Shown in pieces: positions 23,521-31,842 of a DNA stretch of 39,629 nucleotides. The stretch's first letter is position 1, and each line of letters opens with the position of its first letter. Both the position numbers and the translations under genes were made by a program. The stretch is from Streptococcus sp. (GTDB lineage: Bacteria; Bacillota; Bacilli; Lactobacillales; Streptococcaceae): contig DOTL01000042.1 of NCBI GenBank assembly GCA_003521145.1, forward strand, positions 1 through 39,629, written 5' to 3'. The notes below the pieces were generated by a model. The model had not been told where the DNA came from, ran no database searches, and saw only the letters and a program-made list of their open reading frames with translations.

Positions 23521-23595
23521 ACTTCGTGTTATACTAGTAGATAAAGACGTGTCATTTAACTAGGTGTGGAATGAGCAATGATAGGAGGGCTTGCT

Positions 23596-23977
23596 ATGGA
23601 AGACAAACTACATGAAATCCGTGTGTTTGAGAATTTTCAAGAAGAACTATTTGAAACGGGACATGTTATCGTGACAACTAAGGTAGTCGAGAAGTCCCTG
23701 AATTATTTTGGTAATGCTCACGGGGGTGTTTGTTTACGCTTTTTGATTAGGTCGCAGGGTTCGTGGCCATTTCAACAGGTGACTATGCGGTGACGCTTCA
23801 GTCTAATATCAATTATCTCAAGGCAGGGCATTTGTCTGACCAACTCAAGATTGAAGGATTGTGTGTTCGTAATGGTAAGACGACTAAGGTGGTGGAAGTT
23901 GTCATTACTAATCAGGAAGAGAAATTCTTACAAGGGCTACATTTACCATGTATGTGACAGGCTCGGTCGAGGAATAG
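23596..23977 (+). pseudogene. PaaI-type hotdog thioesterase, two frameshifts
   Basis: The first part, MEDKLHEIRVFENFQEEL ... VVEKSLNYFGNAHGGV (ATG 23596 behind AGGAGG), has the hotdog-fold active-site pattern NYFGNAHGG. The frame is lost near 23735. It continues in another frame from about 23763 (FVAISTGDYAVTLQSNINYLKAG) and breaks again near 23930. The natural end reads MYVTGSVEE with stop at 23975-23977. Such proteins hydrolyse acyl-CoA thioesters. With two frame breaks it is most likely inactive. Confidence 0.85.
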
Positions 23978-23990
23978 AAAAGGAGCGTTT

Positions 23991-24965
23991 ATGTCAGATT
24001 TTCAAACCATGGATGACTTTGCGGTCTTTGTTAATGACTACCTGACACCAGACCAATTGAGCGTTCAAGCCTATTCTTATGCGTCAGATCAGCAGGAACT
24101 CTCTCTTCTTGTGACCATTGATGATTATAAGATGATGTGTCGTTGGCATGCCGTCTGGACTTTTTCAGGGTTACACCAGGCCTTCTTTCAGTCTGTAATG
24201 GACTCGGATAACAGCTTTTCTATTGATAGTGATAGCTTGGCTATGAAGGTGCGTTTAAGGGATCAAGAGCTCTTGTTTCAAGCAAAGGGGCTTGAAATGG
24301 TGGTTGTTGATTTGCCTGATCCCCTTTTTCGATTAGCTGATGTGTCTTTTAACGAAGGAGGAAAGCACTTTACCTACCTTTGTGAAGATCACAGTGTTGC
24401 AGCAGAAGATTGGGTCTTGGTTCCTATAGGTTCTGGTAATGCTGAAAAAGAAGCATTTGTGGAAAAGATTTCCTATGTTCTAGCAGATGAGGTTCCAGTC
24501 GAGCTTACGAAACTGAAAAAGGTGATTCAAAAGTTGGATTTAGTAACCGTTCGTTATGATGTGAAGGTTGTTCGAAAGGGATTTATGAGTTTTTCAGGGA
24601 TGGCTTTTGAAGGTGAGGAGCTAGGTGAGCCAACAGACTTCCTTTGGGTACCATTTTTGGCAGAGCAAGATGATTTGGCTGTTCCTACCTATGGTATTCG
24701 GATCAATGATGGCAGTCGCAAGACTTATGTAACGGCCTTGGCTGGTGAGGATGATAGTATGGAAATGATTGCTCTTGCACCAGCCACTTATGCGGTTTTT
24801 AAACTTAGAGGGCCTGCAACAGCAGCTGTTTGGGAGAGTTTTCATTATGCTAAGAACCATTTTGAAATGATTGATCAGCCAACTGTAGAGGTTTATCCAC
24901 GAGGAAATCGTCAGGCTGAAGATTATGAAATGGAAGTTTGGGTTCCAATAAAGGAGGAAGTATAG
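23991..24965 (+). CDS. Protein with C-terminal GyrI-like (effector-binding) domain
   Basis: A 324-residue soluble protein in two halves. The N-terminal half (about 1-165) is of unknown type. Its segments DDYKMMCRWHAVWTFSGLHQAFFQSV and LRDQELLFQAKGLEMVVVDLPDPLF look like a distinct domain. The C-terminal half (about 175-322) has the GyrI-like/AraC effector-binding pattern: YGIRI, MIALAPATYAVFKLRGP, and the ending YEMEVWVPIKEE. These domains bind small hydrophobic molecules or occasionally gyrase. The stop is followed at once by the rsuA start, so they are co-transcribed. The function of the fusion is unknown. Confidence 0.7.
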   Translation: MSDFQTMDDFAVFVNDYLTPDQLSVQAYSYASDQQELSLLVTIDDYKMMCRWHAVWTFSGLHQAFFQSVMDSDNSFSIDSDSLAMKVRLRDQELLFQAKGLEMVVVDLPDPLFRLADVSFNEGGKHFTYLCEDHSVAAEDWVLVPIGSGNAEKEAFVEKISYVLADEVPVELTKLKKVIQKLDLVTVRYDVKVVRKGFMSFSGMAFEGEELGEPTDFLWVPFLAEQDDLAVPTYGIRINDGSRKTYVTALAGEDDSMEMIALAPATYAVFKLRGPATAAVWESFHYAKNHFEMIDQPTVEVYPRGNRQAEDYEMEVWVPIKEEV

Positions 24966-25697
24966 ATGCGTCTGGATAAGTTTTTGGTTGATTGTGGTCT
25001 TGGTAGTCGCAGTCAAGTCAAGACATTTCTCAAAAAGAAGCAAGTGACCGTAGATGGTAAGGTGGAGACGTCACCTAAGACTCAGATTGATGAGAATCAA
25101 GACCAGATTGCTTTTCAAGGTCAAGCATTGACACACGAGACCTTTGTTTACTATCTTTTAAATAAGCCTCAGGGTGTTATTTCAGCGACGGAGGATGCCC
25201 ATCACAAGACAGTAATTGATTTACTGGATGATACAGCACGACATAAGCAGGTCTTTCCTGTTGGTCGTTTGGATATTGATACTCAAGGTCTCCTGCTTTT
25301 GACCAATAATGGCGATTTAGCTCACGCTATGCTATCTCCAAAGAAACATGTTGATAAGATTTATCAGGCTAAAGTTGATGGTATCATGGATCAGGAGGAT
25401 ATTCAGGCTTTTGAAAAAGGGATTGAACTCAAAGATCACACTTGCCAACCAGCTAAACTAGAGATTGTATCGGTAGATAGGGCTGCTGGGACTAGCCTGG
25501 TCCAGATTACCATTGCTGAGGGGAAATTCCATCAGGTTAAGCGTATGGTAGGTGCTTGTGGTAAGGAAGTGACAGAGTTACAACGTCTAAGTATGGGGCC
25601 TCTAAGCCTGCCAAATGATTTAGAACTTGGTGCTTGGCGGCGTTTGACCGAGGAGGAGTTGGAAGCTTTAATGGTTCTTGGAATTCCTTTGGCTTAA
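24966..25697 (+). CDS. rsuA: 16S rRNA pseudouridine synthase (RsuA type)
   Basis: A 243-residue enzyme with an N-terminal S4 RNA-binding domain (MRLDKFLVDCGLGSRSQVKTFLKKKQVTVDG) and a pseudouridine synthase catalytic domain. The catalytic Asp103 lies in PVGRLDIDTQGLLLLTNNG. The KIYQAKVDG and EGKFHQVKRMVGACGKEV motifs of the RsuA/RluB/E/F family are present. RsuA modifies U516 of 16S rRNA; the short length favours RsuA over RluB. It begins directly after the preceding stop codon behind AAGGAGGA. Confidence 0.9.
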   Translation: MRLDKFLVDCGLGSRSQVKTFLKKKQVTVDGKVETSPKTQIDENQDQIAFQGQALTHETFVYYLLNKPQGVISATEDAHHKTVIDLLDDTARHKQVFPVGRLDIDTQGLLLLTNNGDLAHAMLSPKKHVDKIYQAKVDGIMDQEDIQAFEKGIELKDHTCQPAKLEIVSVDRAAGTSLVQITIAEGKFHQVKRMVGACGKEVTELQRLSMGPLSLPNDLELGAWRRLTEEELEALMVLGIPLA

Positions 25698-25710
25698 GCC
25701 AGTCTAAGAG

Positions 25711-25739
25711 TTGCGAAATGGGCAGATTTTTGTTACTAT
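25711..25739 (+). promoter_or_regulatory. Promoter of the 42-residue membrane peptide gene
   Basis: TTGCGA (25711-25716), 17 bases, and TACTAT (25734-25739) preceded by TGT. Confidence 0.5.
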
Positions 25740-25777
25740 TATTGTGAATAATAGAAGAAAAAACGAGGTAAATTCAA

Positions 25778-25906
25778 GTGGCATTTGGAGATAACGGACC
25801 ACGTAAGAAATCATTTTTTGAACGTCTAACAGTATTGGTCGTTTTGATTATGCTATTAGTAACAGTTGGGGCATTGATTTTCCAAGCAGTCGCAGCTGTC
25901 CTTTAA
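25778..25906 (+). CDS. Small single-pass membrane protein (DUF4044 type)
   Basis: A 42-residue protein read from GTG 25778 (MAFGDNGPRKKSFFERL...). A charged N-terminus with GPRKKSFFERL is followed by one hydrophobic helix (TVLVVLIMLLVTVGALIFQAVAAVL). The GAGG ribosome site is at 25765-25768 and a terminator follows the stop at once. The pattern matches the DUF4044 family of tiny streptococcal membrane proteins as I remember it. The function is unknown. Confidence 0.8.
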   Translation: MAFGDNGPRKKSFFERLTVLVVLIMLLVTVGALIFQAVAAVL

Positions 25907-25907
25907 G

Positions 25908-25927
25908 ACGCTATCAAGCGTTTTTTT
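25908..25927 (+). terminator. Terminator of the small membrane protein gene
   Basis: ACGCT, ATCA loop, AGCGT, then seven T. Confidence 0.75.
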
Positions 25928-26000
25928 GTGTATGTTGGAAATTCTTTCGTTTGTGATTGAATTTGTACATCGCATACAAATCAGAAAGAGAGAAATATAG

Positions 26001-27314
26001 ATGAGTATGTTTTTAGATACAGCCAAGATTAGTGTCAAAGCTGGTCGTGGTGGTGACGGAATGGTTGCCTTCCGTCGTGAGAAATATGTACCCAATGGCG
26101 GTCCTTGGGGCGGAGACGGTGGTAAGGGTGGCTCAGTCATTTTCAAGGTTGACGAGGGCTTGCGTACCCTTATGGATTTCCGTTATAATCGTAAATTCAA
26201 GGCTAAGAATGGCGAAAAAGGGATGACCAAGGGAATGCACGGTCGAGGTGCGGAAGACCTAATCGTTAGCATCCCACCTGGTACAACGGTGCGTGATGCT
26301 GAGACGGGCAAGGTTATTACTGATATGGTTGAGGATGGCCAAGAGTTTGTCATTGCTCACGGTGGACGTGGTGGACGTGGAAATATCCGTTTTGCGACAC
26401 CTCGTAACCCTGCTCCTGAAATCGCTGAAAATGGTGAACCGGGTGAAGAACGTGAACTTCAATTGGAATTGAAGATTTTGGCTGATGTTGGCTTGGTTGG
26501 TTTCCCATCTGTTGGTAAATCAACGATTCTCAGTGTAGTAACAGCAGCAAAACCAAAGATTGGTGCCTATCACTTTACGACAATTGTTCCTAACTTGGGA
26601 ATGGTTCGTACCAAGTCAGGTGGGAGCTTTGCCATGGCTGACCTTCCAGGATTGATTGAAGGGGCTAGCCAGGGTGTTGGTTTGGGAACACAGTTCCTTC
26701 GCCACATCGAGCGTACACGTGTTATCCTTCATGTGATTGATATGTCAGCAAGTGAAGGACGTGATCCTTACGAGGATTATCTTCAAATTAACAAAGAGTT
26801 GGAAACTTACAACCTTCGTTTGATGGAACGCCCACAAATTATTGTGGCTAATAAGATGGACATGCCTGAGGCTGAGGAAAACTTGAAAGAGTTTAAGGAA
26901 AAATTGGCTGCTAACTATGATGAATTTGATAAGTTGCCACAAATATTCCCAATTTCAAGTTTGGCTCACCAAGGTTTGGAAAATCTCTTGGAGGCTACTG
27001 CAGAATTGCTTGATGAGACTGATGAATTCTTGCTTTATAGCGAAGACGATATGGAACAAGAAGAAGTGTACTACGGCTTTAACGAGGATGAACGTCCATT
27101 TGAAATTAGCCGTGACGACGATGCTTCATGGGTACTTTCTGGTGAGAAACTTGAAAAACTCTTTGTCATGACTAACATGGAACGTGACGAATCTATCATG
27201 AAATTTGCACGTCAATTGCGTGGTATGGGAGTTGATGAAGCGCTTCGTGAACGTGGTGCTAAGGATGGCGACATTGTTCGTATAGGTAACTTCGAGTTTG
27301 AGTTTGTGGATTGA
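26001..27314 (+). CDS. obgE: Obg-family GTPase
   Basis: A 437-residue essential GTPase tied to ribosome large-subunit assembly and stress signalling. The N-terminal glycine-rich Obg fold (GRGGDGMVAFRREKYVPNGG, about 1-158) is intact. The G domain has G1 GFPSVGKS (167-174), DLPGLIEGA, NKMD and SSLAHQ. A C-terminal OCT domain (about 360-437, DDDASWVLSGEKLEKLF) is present, as in Gram-positive Obg. The AGAGAG ribosome site lies upstream. It stands as its own unit, followed by a hairpin and a small gene. Confidence 0.96.
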   Translation: MSMFLDTAKISVKAGRGGDGMVAFRREKYVPNGGPWGGDGGKGGSVIFKVDEGLRTLMDFRYNRKFKAKNGEKGMTKGMHGRGAEDLIVSIPPGTTVRDAETGKVITDMVEDGQEFVIAHGGRGGRGNIRFATPRNPAPEIAENGEPGEERELQLELKILADVGLVGFPSVGKSTILSVVTAAKPKIGAYHFTTIVPNLGMVRTKSGGSFAMADLPGLIEGASQGVGLGTQFLRHIERTRVILHVIDMSASEGRDPYEDYLQINKELETYNLRLMERPQIIVANKMDMPEAEENLKEFKEKLAANYDEFDKLPQIFPISSLAHQGLENLLEATAELLDETDEFLLYSEDDMEQEEVYYGFNEDERPFEISRDDDASWVLSGEKLEKLFVMTNMERDESIMKFARQLRGMGVDEALRERGAKDGDIVRIGNFEFEFVD

Positions 27315-27321
27315 CGTTGAA

Positions 27322-27354
27322 AGACTCTCTAAGTGCTGAAGCACTTGATAGTCT
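27322..27354 (+). other. RNA hairpin without poly-U after obgE
   Basis: Inner perfect stem AAGTGC-TGAA-GCACTT (27331-27346) sits inside an outer stem AGACT (27322-27326) / AGTCT (27350-27354). There is no T-run, so it is not a classic terminator. Confidence 0.5.
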
Positions 27355-27427
27355 ATGTCAGTTTCGTGATTAATCTGAACAAGATGTATTCTGAAATCAA
27401 AAAAAATATTGAAATAAGAGGTTTACA

Positions 27428-27625
27428 ATGGGAAATAAACCGATATCCTTCAGGGATAAAGATGGAAATTTTGTTTCTGCGGCCGATGTTTGGAATCCAA
27501 AGAAACTTGAAGAACTCTTTACGCGCTTAAATCCTAACCGAAAACTCCGTTTTGAGCGTGAACGCTTGGCAGAGGAAGAAGCAGCAAAACACCCTGAATT
27601 AAATGAAGAAACAGAGCAGGTCTAG
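27428..27625 (+). CDS. Small conserved streptococcal protein of unknown function
   Basis: A 65-residue hydrophilic protein (MGNKPISFRDKDGNFVSAADVWNPKKLEELFTRLNP...). Its C-terminal half is rich in Arg/Glu and probably helical (KLRFERERLAEEEAAK). The start is supported by AGAGG eight bases upstream. The stop codon lies inside the terminator stem. I recall similar small genes next to obg in other streptococci but no known function. No metal-binding or membrane motif is present. Confidence 0.7.
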   Translation: MGNKPISFRDKDGNFVSAADVWNPKKLEELFTRLNPNRKLRFERERLAEEEAAKHPELNEETEQV

Positions 27626-27641
27626 CACCTGCTCTGTTTTT
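27612..27641 (+). terminator. Terminator overlapping the stop of the small gene
   Basis: CAGAGCAGGT (27612-27621), a five-base loop, ACCTGCTCTG (27627-27636), then TTTTT. The stop codon TAG is in the loop. Confidence 0.85.
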
Positions 27642-27664
27642 CTTATCCCAAATGGTAAGCAAAA

Positions 27665-27690
27665 ACAGCTACTCTAGCAAGAGTAACTGT
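27665..27690 (-). terminator. Terminator of the glnPH-glnQ operon
   Basis: On the minus strand, ACAGTTACTC pairs with GAGTAGCTGT around a six-base loop, followed by TTTTTGC. Confidence 0.75.
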
Positions 27691-27698
27691 TTTAATGA

Positions 27699-28439
27699 TT
27701 AGGCGTTTAGAACCTTGTCCAAGAATTCTTTCAAACGTGGGTGTTTTGGGTTATCGAAGATTTGATCTGGAGTACCATCTTCGAGGAACTCACCGTCCGC
27801 AGTAAAGATTACTCGGTTGGCAACTTGACGGGCAAATCCCATTTCGTGAGTAACGATAATCATGGTCATACCTTGCTCTGCCAATTCTTTCATAACGTTA
27901 AGAACGTCTCCAACCATTTCAGGGTCAAGGGCAGAAGTAGGTTCGTCAAAGAGCATGATATCAGGATTCATTGCCAAACCACGTGCAATTGCCACACGTT
28001 GTTTTTGTCCACCGGACAAGCTATCTGGTGTTGCATCGGCCTTTTCAGCAAGTCCAACACGATCAAGAAGATCCATAGCTAATTTATCAGCTTCTTCCTT
28101 TTTCATACGTCCAAGTTCAACGGGTGCAAATGTCACGTTTTCAAGGACTGTCATGTGTGGGAAGAGGTTGAAATGTTGGAAGACCATCCCGATATTTTCG
28201 CGGGCTTTGTCAAGGTCTGTCTTAGGATCTGATAATTCATAGCCATCAACGACTACTTTACCAGATGTCACTGTTTCAAGTAGGTTAAGGGTACGAAGGA
28301 AGGTTGATTTACCTGAACCTGAAGGACCGATGATACATACAACGTCACCCTCGTAGAATTTGGCGTCAATGCCTTTAAGGACTTCATTGTCGCCGTATGA
28401 TTTGTGCAAGTCCTGCACATCAATTTTTAATTCAGCCAT
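27699..28439 (-). CDS. glnQ: Polar amino-acid ABC transporter ATP-binding protein (glutamine type)
   Basis: A 246-residue ATPase powering amino-acid import. Walker A is GPSGSGKS (38-45), the signature is LSGGQKQRVAIARGL, Walker B is IMLFDEPTSALDP, and the switch histidine is in IIVTHEMGFA. The family is the polar amino-acid (GlnQ/HisP) group. Its start overlaps the stop of the permease gene by one base (TAATG), so the two are one operon and one complex. Glutamine or glutamate is the expected substrate by family. Confidence 0.93.
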   Translation of the reverse strand: MAELKIDVQDLHKSYGDNEVLKGIDAKFYEGDVVCIIGPSGSGKSTFLRTLNLLETVTSGKVVVDGYELSDPKTDLDKARENIGMVFQHFNLFPHMTVLENVTFAPVELGRMKKEEADKLAMDLLDRVGLAEKADATPDSLSGGQKQRVAIARGLAMNPDIMLFDEPTSALDPEMVGDVLNVMKELAEQGMTMIIVTHEMGFARQVANRVIFTADGEFLEDGTPDQIFDNPKHPRLKEFLDKVLNA

Positions 28440-30637
28440 TATTTAAGTCTCTTTTCTAGTCGTTTAGCCAATTTCGTCAAGCATGTGATGATGACCAAGT
28501 AAATGATGGCCAAAATTGCATACATACGGAATGATTGGTAGTTACGAGCAATAATGATTTTACCAGTTTGGAAGAGTTCAACCAAACCGATAGCTGATAC
28601 GATAGTTGTATCTTTCAATGAGATAACAAATTGGTTGATGAAGTTTGGCAACATCAAGCGAACTGCTTGTGGCAAGATAACCTTACGCATTGTTGTATTG
28701 TAAGGGACCCCCAAGCTTCGGCTAGCTTCCATCTGACCAATAGGAACAGCTTCGATACCACCACGTACAATTTCGGCAATGTAAGCACCACCGTTAAGTG
28801 AGAGGGCAATTGTCGCCGCCACAAAGTCATTGATTGGTGACTGGTGACCAGTGATGTTTTCAATCAAGTTAGGAATACCCCAGTAGATGAAGGCTGCAAC
28901 GATCATCAATGGGATACCACGAACCACATCAACAAAGACTTGTGAAATCACACGAAGTGTCTTATTTGGTGCAACTGCCATCATACCGAAGATAACACCG
29001 ATAATCATGGCGATAGCAAATGAAAGAAGGGTCAATCCAAGGGTAATTCCAAGACCTTGGAGGAGTTGTTTGTAGTTGTTTTTAATCAAGCCTACGATAG
29101 TTGTTTCATCGGTAACTTTTTTTGAGCTTCCTTCTTTTGATTTGTTGCTATCAAGGTACTTATTGATAATCTGATCGTAAGTACCATTTTTAACGATAGC
29201 AGCCAAACCATTGTTGAACATCTCAATCAACTCAGGGTTAGTGCCTTTTTTAACAGCAAATCCGACTTCACCAGTGGCAATACCTTCGATTGGTGTTGTA
29301 AAGTTACGCCCTTGTTGGATAGCGTACAGAAGAACGGCTTCATCATCCATAAGAGCATCGATTGAACCAGAGTTCAAGCTGTCATACATAGTAGAAGCTT
29401 CATCGTAAGCACGAACAGTAAAGCCATATTCACCAGCATGGTCTTCCAACCATGAGTAAGATGACGTACCATTTTTAGCTCCCACAGTCTCACCTTTAAG
29501 AGCCTTGTAAGATTTAACCTTACTTCCTTTAGCTACAGCTAAACGAATATTTGAAGTGTAGTAAGGATCTGAGAAGTCAAAGATTTGTTTACGAGCATCA
29601 GTGATGGTCATACCAGCCAATACGGCATCAGCTTGGCTAGATTGTACAGCATTAAGTGATGCATCGAAACCAGGGTTTGTCAATTTGACATTGAAACCTT
29701 GGTTTTTAGCAATGGCATTGATGATATCGACATCGATACCTACATATTTACCTGAACCATTTTGGTATTCGAATGGAGCAAAAGATGAGTCCATTGAGAT
29801 TGTGTAGGTTTCCTTAGCAGGAGTGGTTTTTGCGTTAGCATCACCAGTCAATTTAAGGTTTGTTGAAGGTTTTGATGAAGAAGATTTTTCTGAGTCACCC
29901 AACCATTTGTTCATGATTTTGTCGTAGGTGCCATCTTTCTTCATTTCCTTAAGGGCTTCGTTGAAGTCTTTGATAAGCTTTTCGTGTTTTCCGCCTTTTT
30001 TAACAGCGAAAGCGAAGCTACCGATAGATTCAGGCTTAATGTTGATAGCGTAGTCTTTTCCTTGACCAATAGCGTATTTAACAACTGGTGTGTCGTCCAT
30101 AGCTGCGTCAACAGAACCAGAATCCAAGCTGTTGTTCATCAAGTCGCTAGTGTCAAAAGTTTTAACTGTGAAACCATATTTGCTAGCGTTTTTATCAAGC
30201 CAAGTTTGAGCAGCGGTACCGTTTTTAACACCGACTGTTTTACCCTTCAATTGTTTGTAGTCGCTGACTTTGTCGCTACTACGTGTGTAGATAACAATTG
30301 AAGTGTCGTAATAAGTGTCTGAGAAAGTGAAGACCTTCTTACGTGCGTCGGTAACAGTAGTACCGGCCATTAGGGCGTCTGCTTGGCCTGATTGAACAGC
30401 GTTAACGGCTGCATCGAAACCAGGGAAGGTTTGATTAACATCCCAATTTTTACGTTTGGCAACTTCGTTGATGATATCAATGTCAATACCCTTGTAGGAC
30501 TGATCAGAATCTTTGAATTCAAATGGGGCATAGGCTGTGTCTGAAACGACTGAAATTGTTTCAGCAGATACCTTAGCTCCGAAAACAAAGAAAACTGACA
30601 TGGCACTCAAGAAGAGTGTCAGAAGTTTTTTCTTCAT
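28439..30637 (-). CDS. glnP: Glutamine-type ABC transporter, two substrate-binding domains fused to permease
   Basis: A 732-residue fusion: a signal peptide (LLTLFLSAMSVFFVFGAKVSA), then two tandem substrate-binding domains (about 25-255 and 275-500). Each has the pattern YAPFEF or FAPFEY, then VGIDVDIINAIAK, then AGMTITDARK. A permease domain with five or more membrane helices follows (about 520-732), including the ATPase-contact loop EASRSLGVPYNTTMRKVILPQA. This is the GlnP architecture of lactococci and streptococci, where two binding domains with different affinities feed one channel. The signal sequence has no lipobox cysteine, as expected for a fused domain. It works with GlnQ. Confidence 0.94.
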   Translation of the reverse strand: MKKKLLTLFLSAMSVFFVFGAKVSAETISVVSDTAYAPFEFKDSDQSYKGIDIDIINEVAKRKNWDVNQTFPGFDAAVNAVQSGQADALMAGTTVTDARKKVFTFSDTYYDTSIVIYTRSSDKVSDYKQLKGKTVGVKNGTAAQTWLDKNASKYGFTVKTFDTSDLMNNSLDSGSVDAAMDDTPVVKYAIGQGKDYAINIKPESIGSFAFAVKKGGKHEKLIKDFNEALKEMKKDGTYDKIMNKWLGDSEKSSSSKPSTNLKLTGDANAKTTPAKETYTISMDSSFAPFEYQNGSGKYVGIDVDIINAIAKNQGFNVKLTNPGFDASLNAVQSSQADAVLAGMTITDARKQIFDFSDPYYTSNIRLAVAKGSKVKSYKALKGETVGAKNGTSSYSWLEDHAGEYGFTVRAYDEASTMYDSLNSGSIDALMDDEAVLLYAIQQGRNFTTPIEGIATGEVGFAVKKGTNPELIEMFNNGLAAIVKNGTYDQIINKYLDSNKSKEGSSKKVTDETTIVGLIKNNYKQLLQGLGITLGLTLLSFAIAMIIGVIFGMMAVAPNKTLRVISQVFVDVVRGIPLMIVAAFIYWGIPNLIENITGHQSPINDFVAATIALSLNGGAYIAEIVRGGIEAVPIGQMEASRSLGVPYNTTMRKVILPQAVRLMLPNFINQFVISLKDTTIVSAIGLVELFQTGKIIIARNYQSFRMYAILAIIYLVIITCLTKLAKRLEKRLK

Positions 30638-30669
30638 TATAAATAGTCTCCTTTATAAAGTATCTTCCT

Positions 30670-30715
30670 ATTCTATCAAAAAAAGGTCTTATTATCAAAC
30701 TTCTAGGAGTTTGAT
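30670..30715 (-). promoter_or_regulatory. Promoter and possible operator of the glnP operon
   Basis: On the minus strand TTGATA (30698-30693), 17 bases, TAGAAT (30675-30670). A perfect inverted repeat ATCAAACT - six bases - AGTTTGAT (30694-30715) overlaps the -35, a natural place for a regulator. Confidence 0.55.
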
Positions 30716-30766
30716 GTTAGGAAACGTAACAAAGTTAGTTAGATATGAGAAGGGTTTTAGAAGAAT

Positions 30767-30795
30767 TTGACAAGCTTGTGTCAATTAGTTACACT
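30767..30795 (+). promoter_or_regulatory. Promoter of the CPBP protease gene with overlapping dyads
   Basis: TTGACA (30767-30772), 17 bases, TACACT (30790-30795). The palindrome ACAAGCTTGT overlaps the -35, and TTACACTGTAA (30789-30799) covers the -10. TACATGTA (30805-30812) follows. Confidence 0.6.
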
Positions 30796-30836
30796 GTAAT
30801 CAAATACATGTAAGATTTGTTACAGGAGCTAAAAAA

Positions 30837-31772
30837 ATGAAGAAACGCATGCTTGAGAAATATACTAGCCTATATGATAAAGTCCCAAGTTGGCTTATGA
30901 TTATGCTGTCCTGTTTTATTGCCTTTGGTTATGTACTTATAGGTGGATTTCTATCAGCTATTGTTGTGGGAATTCCAATGGCTATTGTTCTTTCGTTCTT
31001 AGTATTAAATGGCAACATTCAGTTCCAGGATATAAATACGATTTCCTATAAATTGTTTTCAACCTTGTATTTTCAGTTGGGAACCTTTGTCTTTACTGCC
31101 TTAGCTATCTTTTTCTGGGTTAAAGTTGTTGAAAAACGTCCCATTCGTACACTAGGATTTTTTAAGGGTCATACTTGGTTGAACTTGCTTAAGGGGTGGG
31201 GATTTGGGACTCTACTCTTGTTAGTTAGTTTCCTTGGGACTTATTTACTTGGAGGGTTAGAATTTGTAAAAGTGGACTTTTCTCAGAGAACCCTCCTATA
31301 TATACTATCCTTAATACCTTTCTGGTTTATCCAAGGTGGAACCGAGGAACTGGTGACACGTGGTTGGTTGTTTCAGACGGTTACTAATAAATTGAACCTT
31401 TCTTGGGGAATTGCTATTTCAAGTTCTCTCTTTTCAATGCTCCACTTGGGAAATCAAGGAGTTACCGCCTTGTCTCTCATCAGTATTGTTCTAGTAGGGG
31501 TTCTCATGGCCCTTTACATGCTCAAGACAGATAATATCTGGGGGGTAGCGGCCCTTCACGGTGCTTGGAACTTTGCGCAAGGAAATCTAGTTGGCGTGTC
31601 AGTTAGTGGACAGAATGCAGGTGGCAGCTTATTGCACTTTCAGGCCAGATCAGGTGTACCTGATTGGTTGTCAGGTGGAGCCTTTGGCCTAGAAGGTAAT
31701 ATCGTCACCTGTCTCGTTCTCCTAGTTGGGATTATCATCCTTCGTCTACAATTGAAGAAAGAAAACTTTTAA
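30837..31772 (+). CDS. CPBP-family intramembrane metalloprotease
   Basis: A 311-residue protein with about eight membrane helices and the CAAX-protease/bacteriocin-processing (CPBP, Abi) motifs. The pair Glu170-Glu171 with Arg175 is in GGTEELVTRGW. His203 is in FSMLHLGN, and His241 with Asn245 in HGAWNFAQG. These residues form the metal site of the glutamic-type membrane protease. In streptococci such proteins give bacteriocin self-immunity or process peptides; no bacteriocin gene is visible beside it. GGAG is upstream of the ATG, and its own promoter and terminator flank it. Confidence 0.88.
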   Translation: MKKRMLEKYTSLYDKVPSWLMIMLSCFIAFGYVLIGGFLSAIVVGIPMAIVLSFLVLNGNIQFQDINTISYKLFSTLYFQLGTFVFTALAIFFWVKVVEKRPIRTLGFFKGHTWLNLLKGWGFGTLLLLVSFLGTYLLGGLEFVKVDFSQRTLLYILSLIPFWFIQGGTEELVTRGWLFQTVTNKLNLSWGIAISSSLFSMLHLGNQGVTALSLISIVLVGVLMALYMLKTDNIWGVAALHGAWNFAQGNLVGVSVSGQNAGGSLLHFQARSGVPDWLSGGAFGLEGNIVTCLVLLVGIIILRLQLKKENF

Positions 31773-31799
31773 GGCTGAGTTCAAAGACTCGGTCTTTTT
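31773..31799 (+). terminator. Terminator of the CPBP gene
   Basis: GGCTGAGT (31773-31780) pairs with ACTCGGTC (31787-31794), then TTTTT. Confidence 0.75.
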
Positions 31800-31842
31800 A
31801 CTTCTGTGTTAAAATAGAAGAAAGTTTGGAAAAGAGAAAGGG

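Noticed and set aside
27333..27530. An alternative frame overlapping the small gene after obgE
   Set aside because: It has no ribosome site and atypical composition; the frame starting at 27428 has a good site and a matching terminator.
30789..30799. CopY-type copper operator
   Set aside because: CopY sites need TACA-two bases-TGTA; here only one base separates the halves, and no copper gene is near.
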